From assembly GCA_030248135.1 (NCBI GenBank), contig JASANC010000728.1, positions 35,417-99,416 of the forward strand: 64,000 nt of DNA. The letters run 5' to 3'. The DNA comes from Theristus sp. LFF4_11 (Eukaryota; Nematoda; Chromadorea; Monhysterida; Xyalidae). The notes beneath the pieces were generated by a model, which saw only the letters and a list, made by a program, of their open reading frames with translations, was not told the DNA's origin and did not search any database. A program made the translations under genes and the position numbers. This document shows, one piece after another, positions 1 through 10,849 of this stretch (positions within the stretch are counted from its first letter, which is position 1; each line of letters begins with the position of its first letter).

Positions 1-56
1 TCGGCGGGGTTCGATCCCCGAGCGCACAGTCTAACGCGCTAACACCAGGCCACGAG
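1..56 (-). repeat. tRNA-derived SINE head, cut by the window edge
   Basis: Read on the minus strand, this stretch has an A-box-like segment (GTGGCCTGGTGTTAGCGCG) followed at tRNA-like distance by a B-box-like segment (GGGGATCGAACCCC). The spacing looks like a tRNA promoter, but the T arm does not form a clean 5-bp stem with a 7-base loop and no acceptor stem closes, so I prefer a tRNA-derived SINE or degenerate tRNA. The element would run leftward out of the window. Confidence 0.35.
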
Positions 57-584
57 GGTGAAAAAAAACATATTGTAACATTGCGATGTGCATTGTGAAA
101 AAAAAATATTTGTACTTCTCTTTGCAGCCCAAGTTTCGAGTTATAAACGACTCCGGGGTGGCATAAGGATTGTGCAAGCGATTCTAAATCGCCATCAGGT
201 AAAATTTTTCGCCAGAAAATCAGAGCTGAACTTATGAACGACGCCAGAAAATCGAAGGTGTGAAAAATCATTTTATTTTTCCATTTTTCTGTCACCAAAC
301 GCACAGATAAAACGATAAATGATTAAAAACTGCAAATATTGCAGTTCGATCGAAGCACTGATATTTCAATTGTTTGTACAATGTACAAATAAACAACTCA
401 AAAAGGCGTGGCACAAATTCGCCCTAAAAACTAAAATTTAGGTATATACATGACTGATCGTTTAGGAATTCAACTAATTTCACGGCAACAGTGTCAAAGC
501 CAAAACCTTCTTTATAACACGAAATTTTGCAAGATATATGAACACAATTAAAATAAATACTGTACATACATTAACGTCACATTA

Positions 585-640
585 CATTTGAAAGTAAAAA
601 CTGATAAGTCATTTGAAAGTAAAAACTGATAAGTCAAACG
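585..640. repeat. Perfect short tandem duplication (~26 bp x 2)
   Basis: A unit beginning CATTTGAAAGTAAAAACTGA is repeated directly head to tail, with no mismatch visible. It lies downstream of the SLC22 transporter in otherwise anonymous AT-rich sequence. It is probably replication slippage. Confidence 0.7.
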
Positions 641-796
641 CTGAAACGCGTATGAAAACACATAAAAAGACAAATCAAAGTGGTGATAAATTATGAAAAC
701 GTGTTAAATGAGTAAACAAGATAATATTATAAAGCAAAACAATAAATTACAAAACAAAAAAAAAAACAAAGCTCGATGCGAGCAACAAAGAACCAA

Positions 797-1078
797 CGGC
801 ATGGCCAAGTAAACATAGCATCTTTTTTCAGGGTGGAAGGAGCGCGCGAAACTTGTATGAAGAAAGACGCCTTTCAGCATGCTACATTGTAATTAATCGT
901 GTTTTTTAAATTGATTATTATTTTTGCTTCTCTATTTCGTTCTTTGTTTGAAAACATTTTAAATTTGAACACACGTTTGAAAAATATCTTTGCATTCTTG
1001 AAAAGACAACTCCTAGTGTGCGACTAAACCCGTTTTCATGAAGAACACAAGGGGTGCCTTATTTACTCGGCCACACTA
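797..1078 (-). mobile_element. TA-flanked MITE, GGCCGAATAAA family, reverse copy
   Basis: This is a diverged copy, in reverse orientation, of the family seen best at 13596-13860 and 52034-52298. Shared landmarks are the outer ATGGCCAAGTAAA / TTTACTCGGCCA ends, the internal AAAAGACAACTCCTAG block and the AGGAGCGCGCGAAA block. Terminal inverted repeats are degenerate. It lies 3' of the SLC22 gene. Confidence 0.6.
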
Positions 1079-1553
1079 CAATTATACCTAAAAACTCGCC
1101 GACGTACCATGGTTTTTTAAGTACTTCACGGCAACATGTTTACAAATAAAATCGGAAGTTGAAAACGACGTAAAAATTCTACCGGAACGTAAGTTCAACA
1201 AACTTCTTCAATAATTATGTTGAATAAAAAATCGCACCGGCTACTGCTGCCTGCACATGAATACTCATAATACCGCAATTCCACCCGAAACGAAAATTCA
1301 ACAAAATTCTGCTCAGATGAACAAAAAAAATTCACCGCATACTACTGCTTTTATGTGTTGAGTCGTCTCGATTCTTGTCATAAACGCAGACATTTCAATC
1401 AAACCAACGGATCCGGCTCACTTGCCGTGTCGCAACTCGAACACTCTTCGCTGCTGCTGCCACTTGGCGTCACGTCAATTGCAACGTCATTAGACATCTG
1501 TAGTTTGTTTCCCAAAAAAGATTTTTCTTGAAATCAACTAAAAAACGCACAAT

Positions 1554-4500
1554 CTACACAAACATACATGTATGTTTAGAACTGAAACTACAAACGTGTG
1601 CCTCGATCAGCTCTTGCTCGATGAGCAGCTGCTTGCGGCTCTCTGTATGCGGCACGTCCACGGGCACAGCGATCTCTGAGTACAGCGTGCTTGCTTGCTC
1701 CAATGTGTCCGCCAAACGTTTGCCGTTGGTCTCCGGTAAGAGAATTGCCAATGAGCCAGCGAACAGAGTGGCACCGCCAAAAATGATCATTGGATGGGCG
1801 AACAGCTGAGAAAAACAACAAGGGTGTCGTCACATGGGGGTGGGTGAGTACCAAAAATTTTTTGGTGGGTGTGTCAATCATGGTACAGTGGCACCCCCAG
1901 GCTTGTGCCATAGGGGTGCACTCTTGTAAAAAAAAATTTGGTGGGTGCACCCCCCCCCCAGCTCACGCATAATCTTTTTTCGCTGCAATTTTAAAGGATA
2001 AACGCTAAATTCCTATGAAATCTTTGAAATAACAATGAAAATGTCAAGTTATCATATATTCAGCTTATATTATGAATTTTAGAGACAAAAACATCATTTC
2101 GAGTAAAAATTCATGATTTTTTAGTAAATTTTCATTTTTATGGAGGGGTCTAACAAATTATTAGAGAAGGAGCGGGGGGTCTAGCAAATTAAATTTCGAC
2201 GGGGGTGAACTGAATAGGTCTTCCGCGCAAGATTACGCGAACACCGATAAATAGACAAACGGAATTTCAGCAAAAATACTAGTTTTTCGTCGTTACGTTC
2301 GCTTTTGCAAAGCAACTCAATCACAACGAACCGATCCGTCCGGCGCGTTCATGATGTAGGGCGCAGCGATCGCGCCGATGCGACCGACGCACGAGCTCGC
2401 GGCGAGACCGCCACTTCGAATCACGGTCGGATACAGTTCGCTCGTGTACATGTACAGAATCGCGAATGCGGCTGTGGTGCACAGCTTTGCGCACAGCATA
2501 CTGGCGATGCGAAGCCAGGTGACCGACTGATCGCCTGGAAATCCAGTGGATTAGAACGGATACGCAGTGAAACGCATGTCGACTCGGACGAACTGAAGAA
2601 GTCATAATTGTCAAAAAAACGTCGGTTCTCTTGCAGCTAAAATTATTCGTATTTGAGACATCGGCGCGGTTTGTTCAAAAGTTTGCTTTTTTCAGTGCCT
2701 TACATGAATTGATGCATTGCGGTAATAATTTTTTGAACGTTGCCTAGATCAAATAAAACTGCAGCTCGAGAGAACGCAAAATCAAACTTTAGTGAACATA
2801 GTGTTTTGGGGCGGTTGTTTCAGAAAATCAGAATCATACTAACCCGAGCATGCGCCTAGCGCTACATACGCCTAGCGCTTTCTGTGAGCAGTGAGCATGA
2901 AACTGTGCAAGTGTGTGACACCACGCACACACATTGTGACGACTGGCGCATAGCGTTCATTATCATGTGATTTTCCATGTATATTCTTGATTCCTCCGTT
3001 CGATCAATATGAACAGCGCCATATTTTGTATTATTATTATTCATCTCTTTTTTCCATGGTTATTCTTTTCTTATATGTACCATCGACCCAGTGTGCGACG
3101 AGCAGCCCGAACGCCGTGACCACGTGCGCCGCAACGAGACCCGTCCGACGGCCGGCTAACATCAGCGCCGCCGCGAGCAGACCCGATGGGATCTCGATGA
3201 AGCCGGACAACGTGTGATTGATGAAGATGTTGCCGCCGAAGAATGACACGTTGTACGACAGCCCGTAGTAGACCATCGTCACAACGATCCTGCAACAGGT
3301 TTTCGTGTTTTCCGGTGTTCGGTAGAAAATTTACTGCAGTTTTGGTCTTGAAAAAACTTCATGAGAAATACCAACCAGTTGCAGAACAGATTGATCGATC
3401 GAACAATCAGTTTCGGATAACGAGGCCAACCATGCTTGAAAGCGTAGATCGAGAAAAATGTCTTGTGTGTAGCATCGTCTAGTTGGGCTTCCTGGAATTA
3501 AAAAACATATGTTTTACAGATTTGTCGGAACGAAATAACACACACAACCAAATCCCAATAAAGCAAACCTTTGCCAACGAATGAGCGAGCATGTTGAAAT
3601 CGTCATCGCTGGGCATCGTAGACTTATTCAGTCTGCAAACTTCGTTCACCACGGACTTCGCCTTTTCCGTCTCGCCGCGCACAAGCAACCAACGAGGTGA
3701 TTCAAAATAAAACCTGTGTTGTGCAAACAATTGTGTTCGAAACTTGCAAAATTTGAACGGTATTGTGTTGTCTTCTTCATGAAGACAAGATTAGTCGTAG
3801 ACTAGGAGATGTCTTTTTCAAGAATGCCAACATAGTTCTAAATCACATGTGCAACGGACAGAGAACAAACAAAATAACACGAATTAATTTAAAAAAACAA
3901 TTGGCTTTCTGAGCTTTTTTCTTTCATTCAAATATCGTGCGCTCATTGCACCCGGAAAATGCCTTTATTTCGGCCATGCCGTACAGTATCTATCGAAATT
4001 TTCGTGAAAACTCACCAAAAATAACTAATGACAGACAGCATGGGCAACGCCAACAGCACGGTGTACAACTGCCAGTTGCGTACCCAATAGGCGACCGGCG
4101 CCACGAACATCACGGACAACGCAAAAGGAATGTTGAACAAACCACCGAGAATTGAACGATATTTTGACGAGGTGATTTCAAGACCTGTCCGATAAAGGGT
4201 GGTAAAGTTCTGGTGTTTACTGTTCAAAAAGTTGAGGCTTGTTGTCAATCACAAAACCGCGTCCCAGAGTGAGATGTTGCGTATTTACCAGACCCGTGCG
4301 AAACTCGGTGACGAGCGCGCATACGATTCTCGGGCTGAACACCAAGTTGTGGACCCGGCACCGATATACCCCCCTCCCCCCCATATGGGTTAGGCCGTGT
4401 GCGGCACTCACACATCGTGAACTGTGCGTTCCAGGCAGGCATGATCGCGGTTGGTATGGCGGCGCGCAGCAACAGGAACGTGCCGTAGCTGGGCGCGAAC

Positions 4501-5959
4501 GCGTGCGACACACTGAACAGTGCACCGAGCAGCATGCCAACGACGGCCGGCCACTTACGACCATATCTGACATGGAGAGACATGAGCGCACCACATTTCA
4601 CCCCGCCATTTCACATCGGGGCTGTGTTAGTAGCATCATTCTTGAGCGAACTTGATCAACACAGAGTGCGACACTGTGCATCTGTGGACTGTGGCACACA
4701 TACGACTGCTCTCTGTGTATCCCACTGTGTGGTGCACACTGAAAAGAAACGGGAAAAACACGGTTAGTGACGGTTGCTGTCTTGTTTCGATAACCCAAGT
4801 GCCGATAACTGCCGATAATTTTTTTGCAATGTAGAGTTTTGTGTGCAGACAATGAAAACAATGTTTTACGGTTCAGTTAGAACCAGTTGTTTGTGACCAC
4901 TGATGTAGATTACCAGTCAAAAGTCCGATGGATTTTAAAGAGAACATTTGCAACCTCCCTTCAAAAAGTGAAACTAACTCGTTTAATTTTTTCACTTCAT
5001 ACCTGACCGACAGATAGTAAAGAGCCGCTGGTCACAGCCACCACCAAAACCCAACACAACCCCTGCCTTTAAATTACTGGCTTTGGTCACGTGTTGTTGT
5101 TGCTTTACAACAATACTACAAGAGGCACTTTTAAGACATAAATTGAGCCTCACATTTTTGGTTCTGGTTCCGTTTCAATTACAAAGTAAGTAAGTGAGAA
5201 AATAGTAAAAAAACATGTGATTGTCAAAAGATTAGAGAAATAAAAATGATAAGTTGTGTAAAAACCAATGCGTACCGATCCACAGTTGGTCCTGAGATGA
5301 TACACCCAAATAGTATGCCGATCATGTAGGCTGCTTGAACGTGTGCAATCTCACCATCACGCTCACAGACTAAGTTATACTGAAATTTTGAAAGAAATTC
5401 TACTCAAAACGGCGAACTGGTATTTCTTTCAGCTGTGAATATTTCTTCGTATTATCTTATGGAAAGAACCTAACCGTTGATATGAGACTGCTGCTAACCG
5501 GTCCCGAGACATCGTCATATTCGAAGGAAACACATTTTGCTGAATGTTCGTTGTCAGTTGTGCCGTTTCCACTCAACAAACAATCCGATGCTCCGGGCCA
5601 GCTAAAACAAGAGAAACTTAGAAACTAAGAAAAAACTGTTCTTCAAAGTTGTTTGGTTGTAAAAAACGCAATTATCAAAAGGGGCACGAAATGAATAAGG
5701 TTTTGTTTTCCTTTCAAACAGACCTGTCATCCGTTGGTTGGTGCACTTGTTGCAACAAGTTTGAAATTGGCGAATCCGAGTAAGTCTCTTGTTCGTACTG
5801 CAGGCAACGAAAGCGCAACGGTAGTTGCATGAAAACGACGGCCAAATTGTTTGCCCCTGCCCAAAAACAGATGAACGACACAAGTAAAATAGTGCGGATT
5901 TGCCACCAGCCCACTGGGCGAACGAAATTCAGAAATTCTTCGAATGTCGTCAGCGTCAT
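1554..5959 (-). CDS. SLC22-family organic ion transporter, 11 exons
   Basis: This is a major-facilitator plasma-membrane transporter for organic cations, anions or carnitine. The exons I read, in coding order, are 5959-5724, 5601-5475, 5379-5276, 4566-4414, 4334-4294, 4184-4016, 3713-3569, 3491-3376, 3289-3081, 2534-2332 and 1805-1554. They close in phase to about 584 residues, normal for SLC22. TM1 (LVSFICFWAGANNLAVVFM) is followed by an extracellular loop with N-glycosylation sequons and the hallmark FNLVC-like box (YNLVCERDGEIAH). Next come GRKWP after TM2, the TEFRTG...SKYRS region, the loop box ESPRWLLVRGE, and the late SELYPTVIRSGG and LPET(N)G motifs. The ATG has an in-frame stop upstream. 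The weakest borders are exons 4-5, where the donor choice is ambiguous. Introns carry a MITE (near 3.8 kb) and a G/C-rich hAT-like fragment (near 2 kb). The substrate cannot be told from sequence. Confidence 0.9.
1835..2215. mobile_element. Fragment related to the outer hAT-like MITE of 34.2-35.3 kb
   Basis: In the last SLC22 intron, the stretch around 2045-2095 (TCATATATTCAGCTTATATT) matches the reverse complement of 34500-34545 inside the hAT-like element. Both are bordered by G/C homopolymer-rich arms (CACCCCCCCCC, GGGGGGTC). I could not define clean ends or a target duplication here. Confidence 0.5.
3765..3981 (+). mobile_element. TA-flanked MITE, GGCCGAATAAA family, in SLC22 intron
   Basis: The internal blocks TAGACTAGGAG, GTCTTTTTCAAGAATGCCAA, TTTTTTCTTTCATTCAAAT and GCGCTC follow the order of the full copies at 13.6 and 52.0 kb. 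The right end reads TTTCGGCCATGCCG followed by TA. The left end is eroded. It lies between the exons ending at 4016 and starting at 3713. Confidence 0.65.
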
Positions 5960-6242
5960 TGTTTTGGATCAAAGGTGTTTTTTAGTAGTTATCGTAGTTT
6001 CGTTGTGTTTTTTGCTGGTTCTCTTTTTTCGTCTTTCTTCTTCGTTCTTCCCTTGCGATTTACTAGTGTTTGCTCAATATTTTTTCATCGGATCGATTTT
6101 AGTTTTGCACCTGAAAACGACAAAAATAGTAACAAAAGGCGCAAAGCAGAAAACAACAAAAAAAGCAGCTGACAACAGCTTCTCCAACAATCTTATTTTC
6201 TACCGAACAACCAACCGTCTAAACTTAGCGCAATTATGAAAA

Positions 6243-6361
6243 CAGATAAATCACCCCAAGTGCGTAAACTTTTTACAGCAGTACCTGCAGAAAAACTGTA
6301 TTCACCCATGTGCTGTAAAAGGTATGTGCTGTTCTTGCATTTCATTAGGTGATTTATTTGT
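6243..6361. mobile_element. Short inverted-repeat element (possible MITE)
   Basis: ATAAATCACC at the left end is matched by GGTGATTTAT at the right, about 115 bp apart, with imperfect internal pairing (TTTTTACAGCA versus TGCTGTAAAAG). No second copy was noticed, so this is tentative. Confidence 0.35.
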
Positions 6362-6591
6362 TTTTATAATTACAAAGAAAATCGGGTGACGGTGCGGATC
6401 GCGGGTGTCATGGGACGACGTTTTACTGACAAACCGAACAACATTCGTGCACGTGGTGCTGCAAAAAACCAATCTCATGATTTCAACACGTCAAACTGTT
6501 TTGAGCAAATTTGGTGTAAAAAAACCCTGACCGATGACGATTGTACATACATAGAAATTGTTTTAAATGAATATTTTGTATCCGCTGACGG

Positions 6592-6645
6592 GGATTTGAA
6601 TGTTTATGCATAAAGACGGGGATTTGAATGTTTATGCATAAAGTA
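6592..6645. repeat. Tandem duplication, 28 bp x 2
   Basis: A 28-bp unit (GACGGGGATTTGAATGTTTA and the next 8 bases) is repeated directly beside the MITE that starts at 6661. The copies look identical, so the duplication is recent. Confidence 0.75.
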
Positions 6646-6660
6646 GTAGCGCCACATGTA

Positions 6661-7114
6661 CCGTATTACCTCTAATAAACCCCCATGGGGGTTTATTTCT
6701 TCAGCGACTTCTGGGGGTGGGGGTTTATTTTGGGGGGGGGGGGACTTTATTTTTGGGGGGGGGTTTATTTGGAAACCATTTTTAGGAGTGGGCAAAATGG
6801 CAAAAATACCTTCCATGGCAGGAAGGAAGTCGCAGAAACTTCTATTCTACATAGAAATTTCCCTTTACAACAGCCTTTTGTAATGAAATTACCATTAACT
6901 CATCCATTTGGGGCCTTTGGTAGCACAATTTCATCATTTTCACTGCAACCAGCAACTGAATTCGCTGGGTATGTGTTTCAAACAGGTTTCAATAATCCCC
7001 CATGGGGGATTATTTTTGGGGGGGGGATTATTTGGAAACTTGTCGAGGGGGTGGGGGTTTATTTTGGGGGGGGGGGGTTTAATTTTGGGGGGGGGGTTAA
7101 TAGAGGTAATACGG
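6661..7114. mobile_element. TA-flanked MITE with CCGTATTACCTCTAATAA ends, copy 1
   Basis: The inverted termini are CCGTATTACCTCTAATAAAC at the left and GTTAATAGAGGTAATACGG at the right, flanked on both sides by TA. The interior is dominated by GGGGTTTATT / GGGGATTATT stretches with G runs of up to ~12. A second, 436-bp copy lies at 26855-27290. The open frames across it are G-run artefacts. TA duplication and length suggest a non-autonomous Tc1/mariner-class element. Confidence 0.85.
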
Positions 7115-9339
7115 TATGTTGTTTGGCAGTATATTGCTATTCTAATGTTTAAGTTGAGAATAGGTGAGAATAAGATCTTACCCACACCGAGTTAGACTTT
7201 TCCCTCTTTTTGTTATTGCATGCTATGTATGACTGCAAGGAATAAAGTAAAAAAGTCGGGCAAGCGTCACGTAGTGCTCTCATGCAATGCCACTGAACTT
7301 CAGACTATGCTGCTAGCAAAAGAATAAATGAAAAAACGATTAAAAACACTGTGACATATTCAGCTATGCATAGAGCTTTCGCGAATAAAAGCGAAATAAA
7401 CGTCTAGAAATCTCAAGCATCGTTTAGATAAAAATCTAAAGCGCGGGAAGAAAAAACAACTTTCGATATTTCTGAGCGGTTTGGACATTAGTAAATACAC
7501 AAAAGCAGCGCAAGAAGCGTGCGAAGGAACGTCAAGAGTGTAACTGTTTACAATCCCGTGGCGGTCGCGGGACTTGTTTTTGAAAGCCGAAAGAGCTCAC
7601 CAACAGAGATTTCATTCGTTCTAGTCAAACTACCTACATGGCACGTTTTGCCACTCTGTTCCGTTCTCCCTAAGCCCTGTTCACATTTTGTTCGTCAGAC
7701 ATAACATAACCACAGTTCATGCGGTGCATACACAATGTTCAGTTACGCTGGGAACAAAAAAAACGCGCCGGCAAGCTTATTTCCATTATATGCTGACATT
7801 TAAAATTGCACAGATGAAACCTTCAGTTATGTACATACAGTTGCGTATCAGCTTTCCGCTAGTATCTGGATATCATTTTGTGGGAGCTTATACTTGTTAT
7901 CTTGCATCCGTTTTGTACAGTTGCAGCAAGATGGAATACGAACTCAACACGTGGAAATCTATCTGATGATAGCAATGAAAATACTCAATAATTATGTCTG
8001 CACAGCATGCCAACAAGCATAAGCCAGAAAGTTCATCAAGATATGTAATTTGCACATCAATTTCTTCTACACGTGTTTTTTTACTAGCAAACAGCTATCA
8101 ACATTTTTCAGATTCTGATTGAGGATTTACTTTCTTACATTTCTCAAAGTTTACAAGCCAGCAGAACTCCAAAAAAAACAAAGTCATTAGCAAATTAATT
8201 ATTGAGAAACATAGCAAACAGACACGGCGAACTCTTGAGTTCTACTGGAAATCTGCACGCTTGAACGAGAGTGTAAAATCGACTGATACACCGTGGTACT
8301 GGAACTTTCTGCCAACTACGTGCTTTCGTGCAATCCTTTCCCATTTAACTACATGCACATGTACAACGTATGTGCCTGTTAGTCAATTTTGTATCGCTCC
8401 GCGCTGGTTGCTATGGAACGATATATTGATTATTTGTGTACATGTGATGAAGTTATATTCGTTTAGTTTCGCTAATCATTTGTGATAACAAAATACGACA
8501 AAGGCCTTGCCATGCTTCATGGGAACAATAGCAAATATGGATTCATGCAACTTTATCGTAAAAAACTATTTGCTCATTAAAAACAGACACGTTTTCCACA
8601 ACTACAATTTATGAGCACGCCAGCCATTTTTTTGTTGATGAGTGCACCGTTCGAAACTGAGGCAGTTTACACTAAAAACAAAAGCTGAAATGAGACGACG
8701 CACTTCAGGACTTAGGAACAACTAGGTCCATTGTCCGAAAACATTTGAATTCGCTTTAAGCTTTTTGGTGAAAATCTCGTGTTGGGTGCCACCACCAATT
8801 ATATACACAAATGTCTTTTATAGTACATGCATCAAAACCACAAATGGTCCTGTATCTAGCTTGCTTTTTTACAATTGAACAGTTTCTACCACAGATATAC
8901 AAGTATTAGCAGCAGCCCAGGAAACACACTGAATACACCACATACAAGCGTCATACAACTACAATATTTTACTTTGCTTATAACACACCAGCCACTTGCT
9001 TAGCTCAGTTCCTGCGCGCAGTCACATATCACCATAACGTCTCGTATTCAGCCCAGTTCCTGCTCACAATGTTAGCTGCGTTGCTCATGCATGCCCCATC
9101 CGTTTTCTCATCGATCCCAGAGAGCGTAAAGAAATGACGACTGTTTTCTGAAAGTGTGTGCGGTTGCATATTAGCAGGCAAACGTGCGCAGACACTAAAA
9201 AGAAAATGTGCTTTATTTTATAGTTAAAATCCAAAGCGCCCTGCCTTAAATTGTTAAATGGAAAACCTTTATGGATGTGTGCAACATGGAATCATGCTTA
9301 CAAATACTGCTTTTCCATCGCAACCATGTGTTAATTGCT
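7115..9339. other. Intergenic stretch without recognisable gene
   Basis: AT-rich sequence with many stops in all frames. Open frames here are short, lack splice-consistent neighbours and resemble no family I know. No inverted-repeat element was seen. Confidence 0.5.
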
Positions 9340-9545
9340 GTAGCTATTGTATTTGTTGGTTCTGCGACTCAACGCGTTGCAAGACGTGGAAAGAAAATTA
9401 GCTTCATATGCCTGCTGCGGCAATTCAAAATAGCCCAAGTGTCTCAAAGACTCTTGTCATAGTACTAATGTTCAACTGCTGCACCAACTATGAATACCGT
9501 TTTCTTATTTATTCGCGCATTGGAGTCGCACAACCAAAATAAGAG
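9340..9545. repeat. Interspersed repeat family R, copy 1
   Basis: It contains the modules TTTGTTGGTTCTGCGACTCAA, GCAATTCAAAATAGCCCAAG, TATTTATTCGCGCATTGGAG and AAAATAAGAGATA (the first shown truncated). The same modules recur in order at 9565-9870, 47680-47883 and 48232-48666. The opposing ACTCAACGCGTT-like and CGCATTGGAGT-like ends suggest a degenerate inverted-repeat element. Confidence 0.5.
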
Positions 9546-9564
9546 ATATTACTATAATCAGTTT

Positions 9565-9870
9565 TTTGGTTCTATTCAATGCTTTGCAGACGTACAGTAC
9601 ATAGTAGTGTTGCCGCGGTTCACGTTTCTTTGGGCCACGGGCGGTTTCGGTAAAAAAATGGTCAGAAAATCTTCGGTACGGTTTCGATTCAAAATAAAAA
9701 AAGTCTTCGGAACGGTTTCGGTTCGCCAAGAAATGCTCTCGGTACGCTTCGGTAACCGTCATTTTCGGTTACCGCGGCAGCACTAGTACATAGAACGAAA
9801 ATTAGTTGTATGCTTGATGGGGCAATTCAGAACTGCCAAAGTGACTCGCAGAAAAATGTAGATGCACATG
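9565..9870. repeat. Family R copy 2, split by a hAT-type MITE
   Basis: TTTTTTGGTTCTATTCAATGC and GCAGACGTACAG lie left of the MITE, and ATTAGTTGTATGCTTGATG, GGCAATTCAGAACTGCCAAA and GTGACTCGCAG lie right of it. Together they rebuild the family R order. The MITE at 9605-9785 with its 8-bp duplication interrupts it. Confidence 0.5.
9605..9785. mobile_element. hAT-type MITE, 181 bp, TSD GTACATAG
   Basis: The inverted termini TAGTGTTGCCGCGG and CCGCGGCAGCACTA (one mismatch) are bordered by an exact 8-bp direct repeat, GTACATAG, at 9597-9604 and 9786-9793. An 8-bp duplication with TAGTG ends is the hAT signature. The interior repeats a CGGT(A/T)CGGTTTCGG-like motif. It has no coding capacity. Confidence 0.88.
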
Positions 9871-9954
9871 TTCGCGCACTTATTTACGCAGATGCACAAA
9901 CCCCTTCACTTCCTCAGACTCACTTCAATTTTTAAAAGCAAAAACGAGTGCATT

Positions 9955-10080
9955 TTCGGAATGGCCGAGTAAACATGGCAGATTTTTTCAAAGTGCAAGG
10001 AGCGCGCAAAGTTTAAATGGAACAAAAAACGCTCAGAAACCCAATTGCGAAACAAAAATTTGTTTTTTAACCAATTTATT
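9955..10080 (-). mobile_element. Truncated MITE, GGCCGAATAAA family
   Basis: AATGGCCGAGTAAACATGGC and AAAGTGCAAGGAGCGCGCAA match the end of the family copy at 797-1078. The other end is missing, because the sequence passes directly into the composite unit starting near 10089. Confidence 0.5.
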
Positions 10081-10387
10081 CTTCGTGCTATCATGCGGAT
10101 GCGCGAGCGAGCGCCAGCGAGCGGACAGCGCATCACGCATTATATGGCTGAATATGGACCTGCGCGGGTTTTCAAAATTTACTCGCTGTCCTGCAGCTAC
10201 GAACATACATGCTGCAAACCTGTTACTGTGCACACGAAGAGACCTGCAGTGGTTGCTAACTGTGCCGAAGAGAAAATTCCACCAGACTTCTTTACGTCCG
10301 TTGTAGACACGAAAAACCTATTCTGAAATCTTGGTTACTTATTCTTGTTTCTCCTTTTTTTTCAGCTATGTCATCAAGATGTGTTCG

Positions 10388-10835
10388 CCCTTTCAATTTT
10401 TAACTGGGGCATTTTCATAGCCGAACAAAAATGTTTCCTGGGGTAATTCCACCCGGAGATTTTGAAAATTGGGTTAATTTTTTGCCCAGACCATGTTTTT
10501 GGGTAAAAAATTGGGCATTTTTAAAAGTTCGCAGGGTTTTCACCGGGTTTTAAGTGTTCGCCCTTTCAATTTTTGTCTGAAGTTGTTCCATAACCGAATA
10601 AAAAAAAAGTTTCCTGGGGTATTTTATCTGCAGTTTTGAAATTGCCTTTTTTGCTCCAACCTTTATTTGGGTAAAAAATTGGTCATTTTTAAAGGTTCGT
10701 AGGTTTTGACCTGGTTACATGTGTTCGCGCTCTCAATTTTTACTTGCGGCATTTTCACAGTCGAACAAAAATGTTTCCTGGGGTAATTCCATCCGGAGAT
10801 TTTGGAAATTAAGTTAACTTTTTGCCCTGAGCATC
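10388..10835. repeat. Diverged ~170-bp repeats preceding the satellite
   Basis: Three partial copies share the blocks CGCCCTTTCAATTTTT, CATTTTCATAGCCGAACAAA, ATGTTTCCTGGGGTAATTCC and TTGGGTAAAAAATTGGGCAT. They contain the GGGGTAATTC core of the ~149-bp satellite, so they may be older monomers of it. Confidence 0.6.
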
Positions 10836-10849
10836 TCTAGATACTGAAT

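Noticed and set aside
1..56. A functional tRNA gene at the left edge
   Set aside because: The B-box-like part is present, but the T stem has mismatches and an acceptor stem cannot be closed. A SINE head is more likely.
6604..7195. Gly/Trp/Phe-rich and Pro/Lys-rich open frames
   Set aside because: They lie inside the TA-flanked G-rich MITE and recur in its other copy only because of the GGGGTTTATT repeats.
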